DNA from: Chromatiales bacterium
GTDB taxonomy: Bacteria; Pseudomonadota; Gammaproteobacteria; UBA6429; Thiohalophilaceae
Reading direction: 5' to 3'
DNA length: 64,000 bases
NCBI GenBank assembly: GCA_027032075.1
Contig: JALVOC010000089.1
Span: forward strand, 62,001 to 126,000
The notes under the pieces are model-generated. The model made no database searches. It saw only the letters and a program-made list of their open reading frames with translations, and had not been told where the DNA came from. Below are positions 14,821 through 22,412 of the stretch, in pieces. How positions within the stretch are numbered: position 1 is the stretch's first letter; every line of letters starts with the position of its first letter. The position numbers and the translations under genes are program-made.

Positions 14821-15198
14821 TTAACTGCCGGAATCGCTCATATAACAAAGCAGCTTGTACCAGGCTTTCTTCTTCGAGCGTCCGCAAACTTTATATTTAC
14901 TCTCTGGCCAGAAGTCTGTGCGCACAACAAACGATGTACCGCCGAACTCGAGATAACGAAGCGCAATTTTATTGAACTCGTAATTGGCTCGCTTGCGTTT
15001 TGCTTCTGGCATGTTGGCCGTTTTTTCGTGAATCTGGATATTGATTTTTCCGTTCTCAAACGTACAGGTGAAGCCCGTCACTTTTGGATCAATCTGTTCG
15101 CATTCATAAGCAACAACAACGCCGCGCGGCGTCCGTGGCTCACCCGCGAAGCTGCCAAAAGAAATCATCAATGCAGCAATAAAGGCCATGTAACGCAT
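14821..15198 (-). CDS. Secreted small protein, phage cargo gene (moron), minus strand
   Basis: A 125-residue product with a signal peptide: MRYMAFIAALMISFGSFAG, probably cleaved near the A-G junction, then a mature domain with four cysteines (YECEQID, FTCTFENG, KVCGRSKK, LLCYMSD) that could form two disulphides in the periplasm. The ATG at 15198 follows AAAGGAG with eight bases between, better than an upstream ATG at 15219. It is on the opposite strand to all tail genes around it and fills the gap between tape measure and gpN exactly. Composition is more AT-rich than its neighbours. Likely a lysogenic-conversion gene; I do not recognise the family. Confidence 0.72.
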   Translation of the reverse strand: MRYMAFIAALMISFGSFAGEPRTPRGVVVAYECEQIDPKVTGFTCTFENGKINIQIHEKTANMPEAKRKRANYEFNKIALRYLEFGGTSFVVRTDFWPESKYKVCGRSKKKAWYKLLCYMSDSGS

Positions 15199-15244
15199 CG
15201 AGAAAACTCCTTTAACCAAATTTTTAAAATATGGAGTCTAGCAG

Positions 15245-16447
15245 ATGAACTGGCGTGATGCCCTTGCAGCCCGATCTGATGGGGGTCAGCCACTGACCGG
15301 CCGCTTCCGCAAAGCCCGCTTTATCGTGCCGGGCTCAGATGCCACCTTCGGCCGGCGCGCCGAGCTGCACGAGTATCCGCAGCGCGATCTGCCCTGGGTG
15401 GAAGATCTGGGCCGCAAGGCGCGGCAGTTCACCGTCGAGGTGTTCGTGGACGGCCGCTTGGGTGGCGATTACCTGGCAGCCCGGGATGCGCTTATTGCAG
15501 CCATCGAGGCACCCGGACCTGGCACGTTAGTGCATCCCTGGTACGGCACCCTGACCGTGACCCTGTCGGAACCTGCTTCGGTGCGCGAATCTACCCGCGA
15601 GGGCGGTCGGGCCACCTTCCGCCTGACGTTCATCGAGTCAGGCGAGCTGCGTTTCCCAACTGCTGGCCGTGATACTCCCAGCACGGTGAACAAAGAAGCG
15701 GATACGGCACAGGACGCTGCTACCTCTGACTTTGCCGATAACTTTAATGTGACCGGCCTGCCCGATTCTGGATTGACCGATCTGCAAAACGATTTGACCG
15801 CCACACTGGCCAACCTGGAAAACCAGGTAAGCGGCGTAACCAGCTCGATTGCCGCAGAGATCCGGGCGCCGGCCAACATGGCGGCGGCCATCGTTGGATC
15901 TGTGCAACGGCTCGGCACCACCATTACTGAACCACTACGCGCCGTACAGCTTTACGCCCGCCTGTTCGATGCTGGCGACGATAATCCCACAAGACCCGCC
16001 ACCACACCAAAACTGCGCCAGCAAGTTCAAAGCAGCGCAGCAATGCACCGACTTGTGCAGCAGGCTGCGGTCATCGAGGCATGTCGCGCATCAAGCCAGG
16101 CAGACTATTCCACCCGCGACGACGCACTGGACACGGCCGCGCAGTTGCAGGAAGCGTTGAACAAGCAGATGGAGGCTACCGATCCAGTTACAGGCCAGCC
16201 AGTGGGCGATGCCGTCTACCAGGCACTGGCGACATTGCGCGCCGCCATGTCGACGGATCTGCGGGAACGTGGCGCACGCTTGCCGGAATTGGTGACCCAT
16301 ACGCCGAGAACCACTCTGCCTGCACTGGTCATCGCACACCAACTTTACGGTGACGCCCGCCGTGAGGAGGAAATCATTACCCACAACCGCATCCGCCATC
16401 CCGGCTTCGTGCCGGGCGGCGAGGAACTGGAGGTGCTGAATGATTAA
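15245..16447 (+). CDS. Phage DNA circularisation/tail protein (Mu gpN-like)
   Basis: A 400-residue gpN family protein. The N-terminal domain is recognised by the MNWRDALAARSDGG start, the RGAELHEYPQRDLPWVEDLGR-type motif near residues 38-60 and the GTLVHPWYGTLTV motif near 95. Database names call it DNA circularisation protein; structurally it belongs to the baseplate hub region between tape measure and gpP. The middle (about residues 150-330) is helical and variable. It ends overlapping a small ORF. It starts 26 bases after the front edge of the upstream minus-strand region. Confidence 0.88.
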   Translation: MNWRDALAARSDGGQPLTGRFRKARFIVPGSDATFGRRAELHEYPQRDLPWVEDLGRKARQFTVEVFVDGRLGGDYLAARDALIAAIEAPGPGTLVHPWYGTLTVTLSEPASVRESTREGGRATFRLTFIESGELRFPTAGRDTPSTVNKEADTAQDAATSDFADNFNVTGLPDSGLTDLQNDLTATLANLENQVSGVTSSIAAEIRAPANMAAAIVGSVQRLGTTITEPLRAVQLYARLFDAGDDNPTRPATTPKLRQQVQSSAAMHRLVQQAAVIEACRASSQADYSTRDDALDTAAQLQEALNKQMEATDPVTGQPVGDAVYQALATLRAAMSTDLRERGARLPELVTHTPRTTLPALVIAHQLYGDARREEEIITHNRIRHPGFVPGGEELEVLND

Positions 16448-16574
16448 GTGGCTAAGCCGGTTTTTTAAACGCCGTTCTGTTAACCCTTCGGCTCCGTCGG
16501 AGGCATGGTTTCATCAGGCACATGAAGACCTCCTTCAATTACTTTCAAAATCCGCCGAAGATCGTCCGGAGTGA
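16440..16574 (+). CDS. Small amphipathic protein, 44 residues, overlapping gpN end
   Basis: An ATG overlapping the last codons of gpN follows GGAGG with six bases between. The product starts MIKWLSRFFKRRSVNPS, a short basic amphipathic segment, then a polar helix ending in LLQLLSKSAEDRPE. This is a plausible coupled gene. However, a minus-strand ORF with an equally good ribosome site overlaps it over 95 bases, so at least one of the two may be fortuitous. No family recognised. Confidence 0.42.
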   Translation: MIKWLSRFFKRRSVNPSAPSEAWFHQAHEDLLQLLSKSAEDRPE

Positions 16575-16647
16575 GCGCATTGAATGTTTGCAATGAGACG
16601 GTTTGCATGCCAATGAGTAACTGCAGCATGAGATTTGTCTGGTCCAC
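16480..16647 (-). CDS. Small protein, 55 residues, antisense to the gpN-gpP gap
   Basis: The minus strand has GGAGG eight bases before a GTG that opens a 55-residue frame: MDQTNLMLQLLIGMQTVSLQ, then TFNALTPDDLRRILKVIEGG and an acidic, proline-rich end. The amino-acid pattern (hydrophobic helix, then a TPDDLRRIL helix start) is very protein-like. It would be a second minus-strand cargo gene in the tail region, after the secreted protein at 14821. It overlaps the plus-strand 44-residue ORF. I do not recognise a family. Confidence 0.5.
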   Translation of the reverse strand: MDQTNLMLQLLIGMQTVSLQTFNALTPDDLRRILKVIEGGLHVPDETMPPTEPKG

Positions 16648-16724
16648 AACGTTTTCCTCCGTAGTCAGGTTGGCGCCATCTACGGCACGGGAAAATGGAA
16701 TCCTCTGCCAGGGAGGGCCTACTC

Positions 16725-17780
16725 ATGCCTAACATCCAGCTCCTCGTCGACGACGCCCTCTACAGCGGCTGGAAGGAGGTCTCCGTCCGCCGCTCACTGG
16801 ATCTATTCGCCAACACCTTCGACCTGACGCTGACCGACAACCAGGCTGGCCAGGCGCGCACCATCAAACTGGGCTCGCCCTGCCAGGTGCGCATTGATGG
16901 CGAGACAATCATGACCGGCTATGTGGACCGTATCCGGCCGCAGTATGATGCCCGCAGCCGGGCGCTGACCGTTTCGGGCCGGTCGAAGACGGCAGACCTG
17001 GTGGATTGCTCTCTGCCGCCGGGCAGCGCTGGCGCAGGCCAGCACAACCGCCAGACGCTTCTGCAGCTTGCGGCCTCGGTCGCAAAACCGTTCGGGATCG
17101 CTGTGCGCAGCGAGGTCGATGATTTGCCGGTCATCCAGACATCAACCGTTGATCCAGAGCAAACCGGTTTCGAGTTTCTCGAACTGCACGCAAGGCAGGC
17201 CGGTGTGCGTTTGGTCACCGATCCAGACGGCAACCTGGTCATCAATCGCGCCAGCACTGAGCAGGTAGTCACCGCCCTGGTGCTGGGCGAGAACATCGAG
17301 AAAGCGGAGGGCGAGTTCAGCGAGCGCAACCGCTTCAGCCACTACTATGTGACTGGCCAGCATGCAAACTCGCTCAACCAGGATCCGGCTTCGGCCTTCC
17401 ATATCACCGGCATGGTGGAAGACGTGCGGCTTCGCTACCGGCCCACCGTCATCAATGCCGAAGGCCCACTGGGCAGCCTGGCCGACGCCCGTCGCCGTGC
17501 CGAATGGCAGCGCAACGTCCAGTATGGCCGCTCCCGCCAGGCAACCTACACCGTCAGCGGCTGGCGCCACCGGGACGGGTTATGGCAGCCCAATACCAAC
17601 GTCAAGGTTATCGATGAATGGATGGGCTTTGAGGGACGTGATGGAAAGGGCGAATGGCTGATGATCGGCACAGCGGAGTTCGTTATGGACGAGCGCGGCC
17701 AGCGCACCCGCCTGACCGTGATGCCGCGCGAAGCCTACGATCTTGTGCCGCTGCCGGCTGAAGACGCGGGTGCACTATGA
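16725..17780 (+). CDS. Baseplate hub protein (Mu gpP-like)
   Basis: A 351-residue gpP protein, the equivalent of T4 gp27 in the baseplate hub. I chose the ATG at 16725, eight bases after AGGGAGG, over an ATG at 16695, because the family starts with the PNIQLLVDDALYSGWKEVSVRRSLD segment. Other typical parts are the FDLTLTDNQ and CQVRIDGETIMTGYVDRI strands (residues 28-75), the VSGRSKTADLVDCS motif near 85 and the C-terminal GEWLMIGTAEFVMDERGQRT segment. It overlaps the spike gene by four bases (ATGA). Confidence 0.92.
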   Translation: MPNIQLLVDDALYSGWKEVSVRRSLDLFANTFDLTLTDNQAGQARTIKLGSPCQVRIDGETIMTGYVDRIRPQYDARSRALTVSGRSKTADLVDCSLPPGSAGAGQHNRQTLLQLAASVAKPFGIAVRSEVDDLPVIQTSTVDPEQTGFEFLELHARQAGVRLVTDPDGNLVINRASTEQVVTALVLGENIEKAEGEFSERNRFSHYYVTGQHANSLNQDPASAFHITGMVEDVRLRYRPTVINAEGPLGSLADARRRAEWQRNVQYGRSRQATYTVSGWRHRDGLWQPNTNVKVIDEWMGFEGRDGKGEWLMIGTAEFVMDERGQRTRLTVMPREAYDLVPLPAEDAGAL

Positions 17781-18421
17781 ACGATTGGCAGCGCCTGACA
17801 TCACCATTACGCCGGCGCATTAAGCAAATGTTGAGCCGTGCCATCGGCCGCTTGGTGGATCCATCCACCTTACTGCAGACCCTGCAGCTCGAGCTGTTCA
17901 AGGGCGAGGTGCTAGACAACATCGAGCACCTGGAAGGTTATGGCCGTACTGCTCACCCGCCGGCGGGCTTTGAGGCGCTGACCGCCAGCCTCGGCGGTGA
18001 TCGGTCACACACCGTCTGCCTGGCCGCCATCCACCGCCAGTTCCGGGTGCGCAACCTTGCCCAGGGCGAACAGGTGCTCTATGACGACCTCGGTAATGTC
18101 ATCTGGTTCAAGCGCGACCGCATTTTGATCAGTGCCGTCGACCACGTCGAGGTCAACGCCCCCACATGCAATATCACCTCCACCACCACCCACGATGGTG
18201 ACATGACTATCAATGGCGATCTGCAGGTAAACGGCAACACAACCATCAACGGCATGTTGACTGTCAGCCAACTCATCACCGGCCAGGATGGCCTTGCGAT
18301 CTCCGGCGCGAGTGGCGCAACAGTAACCGGCGGCGATATCAATGCCGACGGTATCAGCCTGAAAACGCACGTCCACGGCGGCGTGCAGGCTGGCAGCGAC
18401 AACACGGGAGGCCCGCAATGA
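17777..18421 (+). CDS. Baseplate spike protein (Mu gp45-like, gpV type)
   Basis: A 214-residue spike. The N-terminal part (about residues 20-125) is the gp45 OB-fold domain, including LFKGEVLDNIEHLEGYGRTAHPP. From about residue 135 a repetitive beta-helix stretch follows (DGDMTINGDLQVNGNTTING). The end carries THVHGG, the histidine pair which in gp45 and P2 gpV binds an iron ion at the apex. The spike pierces the outer membrane when the tail contracts. It overlaps both neighbours by ATGA. Confidence 0.93.
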   Translation: MNDWQRLTSPLRRRIKQMLSRAIGRLVDPSTLLQTLQLELFKGEVLDNIEHLEGYGRTAHPPAGFEALTASLGGDRSHTVCLAAIHRQFRVRNLAQGEQVLYDDLGNVIWFKRDRILISAVDHVEVNAPTCNITSTTTHDGDMTINGDLQVNGNTTINGMLTVSQLITGQDGLAISGASGATVTGGDINADGISLKTHVHGGVQAGSDNTGGPQ

Positions 18422-18537
18422 TCGTTACGCCGCATCGTCGCGCTGCGCTTCGGACCATTTTCCTGTTCCTGGGTGGAACCCTCGGTGCCTTGGAAATCGT
18501 GGAGGGGTTCGATGACCGCCTTGAGGGTGAATCGTAA
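18418..18537 (+). CDS. Small protein between gp45 and gp46, 39 residues
   Basis: An ATG overlapping the gp45 stop (ATGA) opens a 39-residue frame that ends overlapping the gp46 start (TAATG). The perfect coupling on both sides argues that it is translated. The product has a short hydrophobic segment (TIFLFLGGTLGALEIV) flanked by a basic front and an acidic end. It might be a membrane-associated peptide or a structural linker; function unknown. Confidence 0.55.
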   Translation: MIVTPHRRAALRTIFLFLGGTLGALEIVEGFDDRLEGES

Positions 18538-18983
18538 TGGATATTGCTATCACACAGGACAGCAATGGCCAGTTTGACATCGCCCTGGGCGACTACGACC
18601 TGACCAGTGATCAGGGCCTGCGCACAGCTGTGTTGATCAGTCTATTCACCGACCGCCGGGCAGAGGTCGATGATCAGCTGCCAGACGGCAGTAATGATCG
18701 GCGCGGCTATTGGGGCGACAGTTATCCCGACATCGATGGCGACAAGATCGGATCCAGGCTGTGGCTACTGTCGCGCGAGAAACAAACTACCGATGTGTTG
18801 ATTCGCGCCCGTGAATATTGCCAGGAGGCTCTGCAATGGCTCATCGATGACGGTATCGCCAGTACTGTGGAGGTGGACAATGAATGGCTGCGCCAAGGCG
18901 TCATGGCCATATACATCACAATCACCCGTGGCGATGGGAGGTTGTATCAGGAAGCCTTTAACTACGAATTGCGAGGCGTTTAA
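18537..18983 (+). CDS. Baseplate protein (Mu gp46 family, gp25-like)
   Basis: A 148-residue protein of the gp46 family, related to the T4 gp25/P2 gpW baseplate wedge. Segments DLTSDQGLRTAVLISLFTDRRA (residues 22-43), RRGYWGDSYPDIDGDKIGSRLWLLSREKQ near 60-85 and the AREYCQEALQWLIDDGIAS helix are diagnostic. It lies between spike and baseplate J protein as in Mu. The wedge protein links sheath to baseplate. Confidence 0.92.
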   Translation: MDIAITQDSNGQFDIALGDYDLTSDQGLRTAVLISLFTDRRAEVDDQLPDGSNDRRGYWGDSYPDIDGDKIGSRLWLLSREKQTTDVLIRAREYCQEALQWLIDDGIASTVEVDNEWLRQGVMAIYITITRGDGRLYQEAFNYELRGV

Positions 18984-18984
18984 T

Positions 18985-19413
18985 ATGGCGTTAAAGCTCA
19001 CTAAAAACGGAGTCAGACGCATGAACAACATCGATCGTTTCAACGAATGCAGCGCCAAACTTTTTGCCGCCCTTTATAAGGCATTCCCCAAGCCGTTCGA
19101 CATTGACTATTTCGAATGGCTAGGAAAGGAGGTCTTTGAGGCTGGAGACGATGAGCTGGAATTCTGCGATGCCACCGTCCGATGGCTCGACGAAGCCGGT
19201 TACATCCAGGTGAAGGCCTACAGTAACGACAGCGCATACAACGTGGTGCTGTCGGCCAAGGGGTTGGAGGCGCTGAAGGTCGTACCAGACAGTCTGCGCG
19301 GCAAGGGCAGCATCGGCGATGCGCTGGTGAACGCCGTCAACGACGGCATGATGGCCGCGGCGCAGCAGATCGTGGTCAAGGCCCTGACTGAGAGTTTCAA
19401 ACTGTTCAGCTGA
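18985..19413 (+). CDS. Hypothetical protein with winged-helix-like pattern
   Basis: A 142-residue protein inserted between gp46 and gp47, where Mu has no gene. From about residue 13 it reads NNIDRFNECSAKLFAALYKAFPKPFDIDYFEWLG, then ATVRWLDEAGYIQVK and YNVVLSAKGLEALKVVPDSL, a helix-strand pattern like a winged helix with a beta wing. A helical tail with small residues follows. The ATG at 18985 has a weak GAGG upstream; ATG 19021 is an alternative. The gene may be regulatory cargo. I do not recognise a named family. Confidence 0.6.
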   Translation: MALKLTKNGVRRMNNIDRFNECSAKLFAALYKAFPKPFDIDYFEWLGKEVFEAGDDELEFCDATVRWLDEAGYIQVKAYSNDSAYNVVLSAKGLEALKVVPDSLRGKGSIGDALVNAVNDGMMAAAQQIVVKALTESFKLFS

Positions 19414-19420
19414 GGAATAT

Positions 19421-20512
19421 ATGGCATTTAACAGACCATCAATTGCAACACTGCGGAAATATTTCCGCGCCGATGTCGAGAGCGAACTGGGCAGCGCGTT
19501 CGGTTGGCTGCGCCGCAGTTTGATATCGGTGTTAAGTAAGGCAGTTACCGGCCTCGCGCACGGTTTGCACGGACACATACATTACGTATCCGAACAAATA
19601 GTGCCGGGTTACGCAACCGACCACGACGTCATCGAGCGCCATGCATCGCTGTATCTAAAACAGGGCCGCAAAGCCGCCGCCGGCGCCACCGGCAATATCA
19701 CCCTCACCGGCACAGACGGCGCGATACTACCTGCAGGCAGCACGTTACAGCGTGCTGGTTACGATTATGTAACCGACGCTGACGCCACAATTGCGTCGGG
19801 CACTGCCACTGTGGCGGTAACGGCAACGGTAAATGATACAGACAACGGGCAGGATACAAATGCCGATGAGGGTGTCACGTTGACGTTAACAACGCCTGTG
19901 GCCGGTATAAATAGTACCGCCACAGTCGCCGCTGGTGGTTTAACCGGCGGTACCAATCAGGAGACATATGACGAGGTTAATCAGCGCATCCGCGAACGCA
20001 TCGAGCGCAATCCAAACGGATCGAATAACGATCAATACGAGATCTGGGCGCGCGAGGTGGCTGGCGTTACCCGAGCATGGTCATACAGCAACTGGCTGGG
20101 TTACGGCACAGTTGGACTGTTTTTCGTGCGAGACGATGATGCATCATTGATCCCTGATGCTTCCGAAGTGCAGGCTGTGCAAGACTACATCGATGCGCTC
20201 CGGCCTGCCGGCATGAAAGGTTTCACGGCCATCGCGCCGACAGAGGTACAGCAGGATTTTGACATACAGCTGAACCCCAACACAGTGGCTGTACAGGCCG
20301 CCGTTGAGGCGGCAATAAAAGATCTGATATTGCGTGAGGCGAAAGTCGAGGATGGCTCAGGCAATGCCACATTACCCATCTCACATATCCGCGAAGCGAT
20401 ATCGGCGGCAACGGATGAATATGATCACGTTGTCGTAACGCCAGCGGCGGACATCACGCTCAGCAAGGGTGAGTTACTCACACCAGGAACATTCACCTGG
20501 AGCGCGCTGTAA
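19421..20512 (+). CDS. Baseplate J-like protein (Mu gp47)
   Basis: A 363-residue baseplate J/gp47 protein, related to T4 gp6, which forms the iris of the baseplate wedge. Typical parts are the ERHASLYLKQGRKAAAGATGNITLTGTDGAILPAGSTLQ region (residues 67-110), the GTNQETYDEVNQRIRERIERNPNGSNNDQYEIWAREV motif (about 180-217) and the GTVGLFFVRDDD segment. From here to the fibre genes the DNA looks more AT-rich than the upstream head and tail block. It is followed by gp48 with a TAATG overlap. Confidence 0.93.
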   Translation: MAFNRPSIATLRKYFRADVESELGSAFGWLRRSLISVLSKAVTGLAHGLHGHIHYVSEQIVPGYATDHDVIERHASLYLKQGRKAAAGATGNITLTGTDGAILPAGSTLQRAGYDYVTDADATIASGTATVAVTATVNDTDNGQDTNADEGVTLTLTTPVAGINSTATVAAGGLTGGTNQETYDEVNQRIRERIERNPNGSNNDQYEIWAREVAGVTRAWSYSNWLGYGTVGLFFVRDDDASLIPDASEVQAVQDYIDALRPAGMKGFTAIAPTEVQQDFDIQLNPNTVAVQAAVEAAIKDLILREAKVEDGSGNATLPISHIREAISAATDEYDHVVVTPAADITLSKGELLTPGTFTWSAL

Positions 20513-21102
20513 TGCCAGGCGTTGATGATTACGCACAGCAACTCAAACAGCTCCATCCACGTGGCATGCTGTGGGAATCGTTGCTGCGTGTTGGATCAAT
20601 ATACAGCAAATTATTGACGGGCATTGCGCATTGTTTTGCCCGTATCGATGATCGAGCCGCTGCGTTAATTGATGAGTCCGATCCGCGCAGCACAACCGAA
20701 ATGCTGCCGGATTGGGAAAATGCGGCCGCTATCCCCGGTGACTGTGGATTAATCGGCGAGACCATCGCCGAGCGGCAACAAAACCTGACAGCGAAAATCA
20801 CACAGCAGGCGGGCGACAGCAAACAGGACCTGATTGATATCGCCGAACGCCACGGTTTTGCTCCGGCGACGATCACGGAGTACACATCACATTCCGTCGA
20901 CAGCGACGTCGACGCGCCCATTTATGGCGCTGACTGGCGGTTTGCCATCAAACTGACCGCGCCAAACAAACCGGTGATCACGTTCACCGTCGATAGCGCG
21001 GTTGACGAATCGTTAGGGTCGGAACTGTCCGGAACGCAACTGGAGTGTGCCATCAAAAAAATGGCACCGGCACATTGCGTTGTTATTTTTGAATATCAAT
21101 AA
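20512..21102 (+). CDS. DUF2313 baseplate protein (Mu gp48-like)
   Basis: A 196-residue protein of the DUF2313/YmfQ family. The front DDYAQQLKQLHPRGMLWES is diagnostic (LLPPGxxW-type motif), followed by LLTGIAHCFARIDDRAAALIDESDPRSTTEMLPDWE, also typical. In Mu, gp48 links the baseplate to the tail fibre attachment site. The C-terminus includes LSGTQLECAIKKMAPAHCVVIFEY, which is common in the family. It is coupled to gp47 by TAATG. Confidence 0.92.
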   Translation: MPGVDDYAQQLKQLHPRGMLWESLLRVGSIYSKLLTGIAHCFARIDDRAAALIDESDPRSTTEMLPDWENAAAIPGDCGLIGETIAERQQNLTAKITQQAGDSKQDLIDIAERHGFAPATITEYTSHSVDSDVDAPIYGADWRFAIKLTAPNKPVITFTVDSAVDESLGSELSGTQLECAIKKMAPAHCVVIFEYQ

Positions 21103-21114
21103 GAGGAGGTAAAA

Positions 21115-21642
21115 ATGGAACCGCGCAACTACGCAGCCAACGCCGACGCCGTACCGCCAGACGCACCGGCAACACCGTCAAACGGCTACCCACGCGCAGC
21201 CGATCCAGCCACCGGCACCGAAGCCACTACACCTGGGCCATTTTGGTTTTATAAAATCGGCGAAGAGCTCAGGGCCATAATTACGGCTGCCGGCATTACG
21301 CCAGACGACGCCGATCTGAATCAGGTGCTCGACGCATTAACCGCAGGTTTTGGATTGGCGCAGCAATTAGCACAGCCTGGATACCAGATGTTGCCTGGTG
21401 GCCTCATATTGCAATGGGGCACAGAGAGCCTGTCGTTTGACACAGTTTTTGCAACATCGGTGATTACGTTTCCTATAGCGTTTCCGACGGCAAATCTAAA
21501 CGCATTTTTTTCAGCGAGAAATGGAACTCCGATTGACGCGTATTTTTGCATAACGGCAACAGATTTGGCGAGTGTGACACTAGCGTATCGAGCCTCTGCC
21601 GTCACATCAGCATCAGTCTATTGGATGGCGATTGGTTATTAA
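21115..21642 (+). CDS. Short tail fibre protein
   Basis: A 175-residue fibre. The first 50 residues are proline- and alanine-rich. The middle (IITAAGITPDDADLNQVLDAL) is the usual segment of prophage fibres. The C-terminal domain (MLPGGLILQWGTESLSF, ITFPIAFPT) is the gp53-like receptor-binding beta domain found at the tip of many fibres. It is much shorter than Mu gpS, as if the long shaft is missing; the front and tip are directly joined. AAGAGGAGG precedes the ATG. It determines host range. Confidence 0.85.
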   Translation: MEPRNYAANADAVPPDAPATPSNGYPRAADPATGTEATTPGPFWFYKIGEELRAIITAAGITPDDADLNQVLDALTAGFGLAQQLAQPGYQMLPGGLILQWGTESLSFDTVFATSVITFPIAFPTANLNAFFSARNGTPIDAYFCITATDLASVTLAYRASAVTSASVYWMAIGY

Positions 21643-21656
21643 TCGAGGAGACAACA

Positions 21657-22250
21657 ATGATAGTAGCACGCACTGACATCAATGGGTTGCCGATTGCTTT
21701 TTTTTCATCAGATATACATGACGGTTTCGTCTATGGGTCAAAAGGCGCGGCTATCGACCCAACTGGCCCGTTAGCTGATTGTGTTGAGATGTCGACAACA
21801 GATTGGCAATTGCATCTGGCCGGCGATAAACGCCTATGGGCTGGAGGCTCTTGGGTGGCCTACACACCACCTCCACCGCCCATCGCGGATGTGCAAATGG
21901 CAAAAATATCAGCGCTAAACAGCGCCTGTGATGCTGAATTATCAGCAATAACAAAACAATATCCCACCAGCGAGATAAACAGCTGGCCAAAACAGGAGGC
22001 AGAGGCGCGCGCATACCAGGCAGACAACACCGCAGCCGTCCCGTTTATCGAGGCATTGGCTGCAGCGCGCGGCATCACCGTTGCTGATCAAGTAACGCGG
22101 ATCATTGCAAAAGCCGACGCCTACGCCGCCACCGCCGCCGCAGCCGTCGGCAAACGGCAGGCACTTGTGGACCAGGTCAATGCTATCGTTGACGACACGA
22201 CATTGTCAGACGACGAAAAACGCGCGGCTATCGACCTGGTTGTTTGGTAG
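21657..22250 (+). CDS. Tail fibre assembly protein (DUF4376 C-terminal part)
   Basis: A 197-residue protein. The start at 21657 follows CGAGGAGA; an earlier ORF start at 21546 would overlap the fibre gene. The N-terminal part (GLPIAFFSSDIHDGFVYG) is seen in Tfa-like chaperones, with a WVAYTPPPPP linker near residue 75, and the C-terminal part from about 80 (AKISALNSACDAELSAIT to the VVW end) is the DUF4376-type helical domain. Tfa proteins help fibres trimerise. It directly follows the fibre gene. Confidence 0.8.
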   Translation: MIVARTDINGLPIAFFSSDIHDGFVYGSKGAAIDPTGPLADCVEMSTTDWQLHLAGDKRLWAGGSWVAYTPPPPPIADVQMAKISALNSACDAELSAITKQYPTSEINSWPKQEAEARAYQADNTAAVPFIEALAAARGITVADQVTRIIAKADAYAATAAAAVGKRQALVDQVNAIVDDTTLSDDEKRAAIDLVVW

Positions 22251-22277
22251 GTACGTCGAACAAAAAAGAGAGGGCGA

Positions 22278-22305
22278 CCGGGCAGATGCAGCAACATCTG
22301 CCCGG
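22278..22305 (+). terminator. Perfect 11-bp hairpin after the tail operon
   Basis: CCGGGCAGATG pairs perfectly with CATCTGCCCGG around a six-base loop, 27 bases after the fibre assembly stop. No U-run follows. It probably ends or attenuates the late operon before the methylase gene. Confidence 0.55.
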
Positions 22306-22412
22306 CCCCAGCAAACGGTAAACAGGCTACCGTGAGCCAGCAAAGGCACCTCCCACCGCGATCACGGTATGGGAGACCTTATCATAAATAGCAAAAAATA
22401 AAGGCTCAAAAA

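Noticed and set aside
14793-15258. Plus-strand ORFs across the secreted-protein region
   Set aside because: The minus-strand frame has a signal peptide and ribosome site; the plus-strand frames do not.
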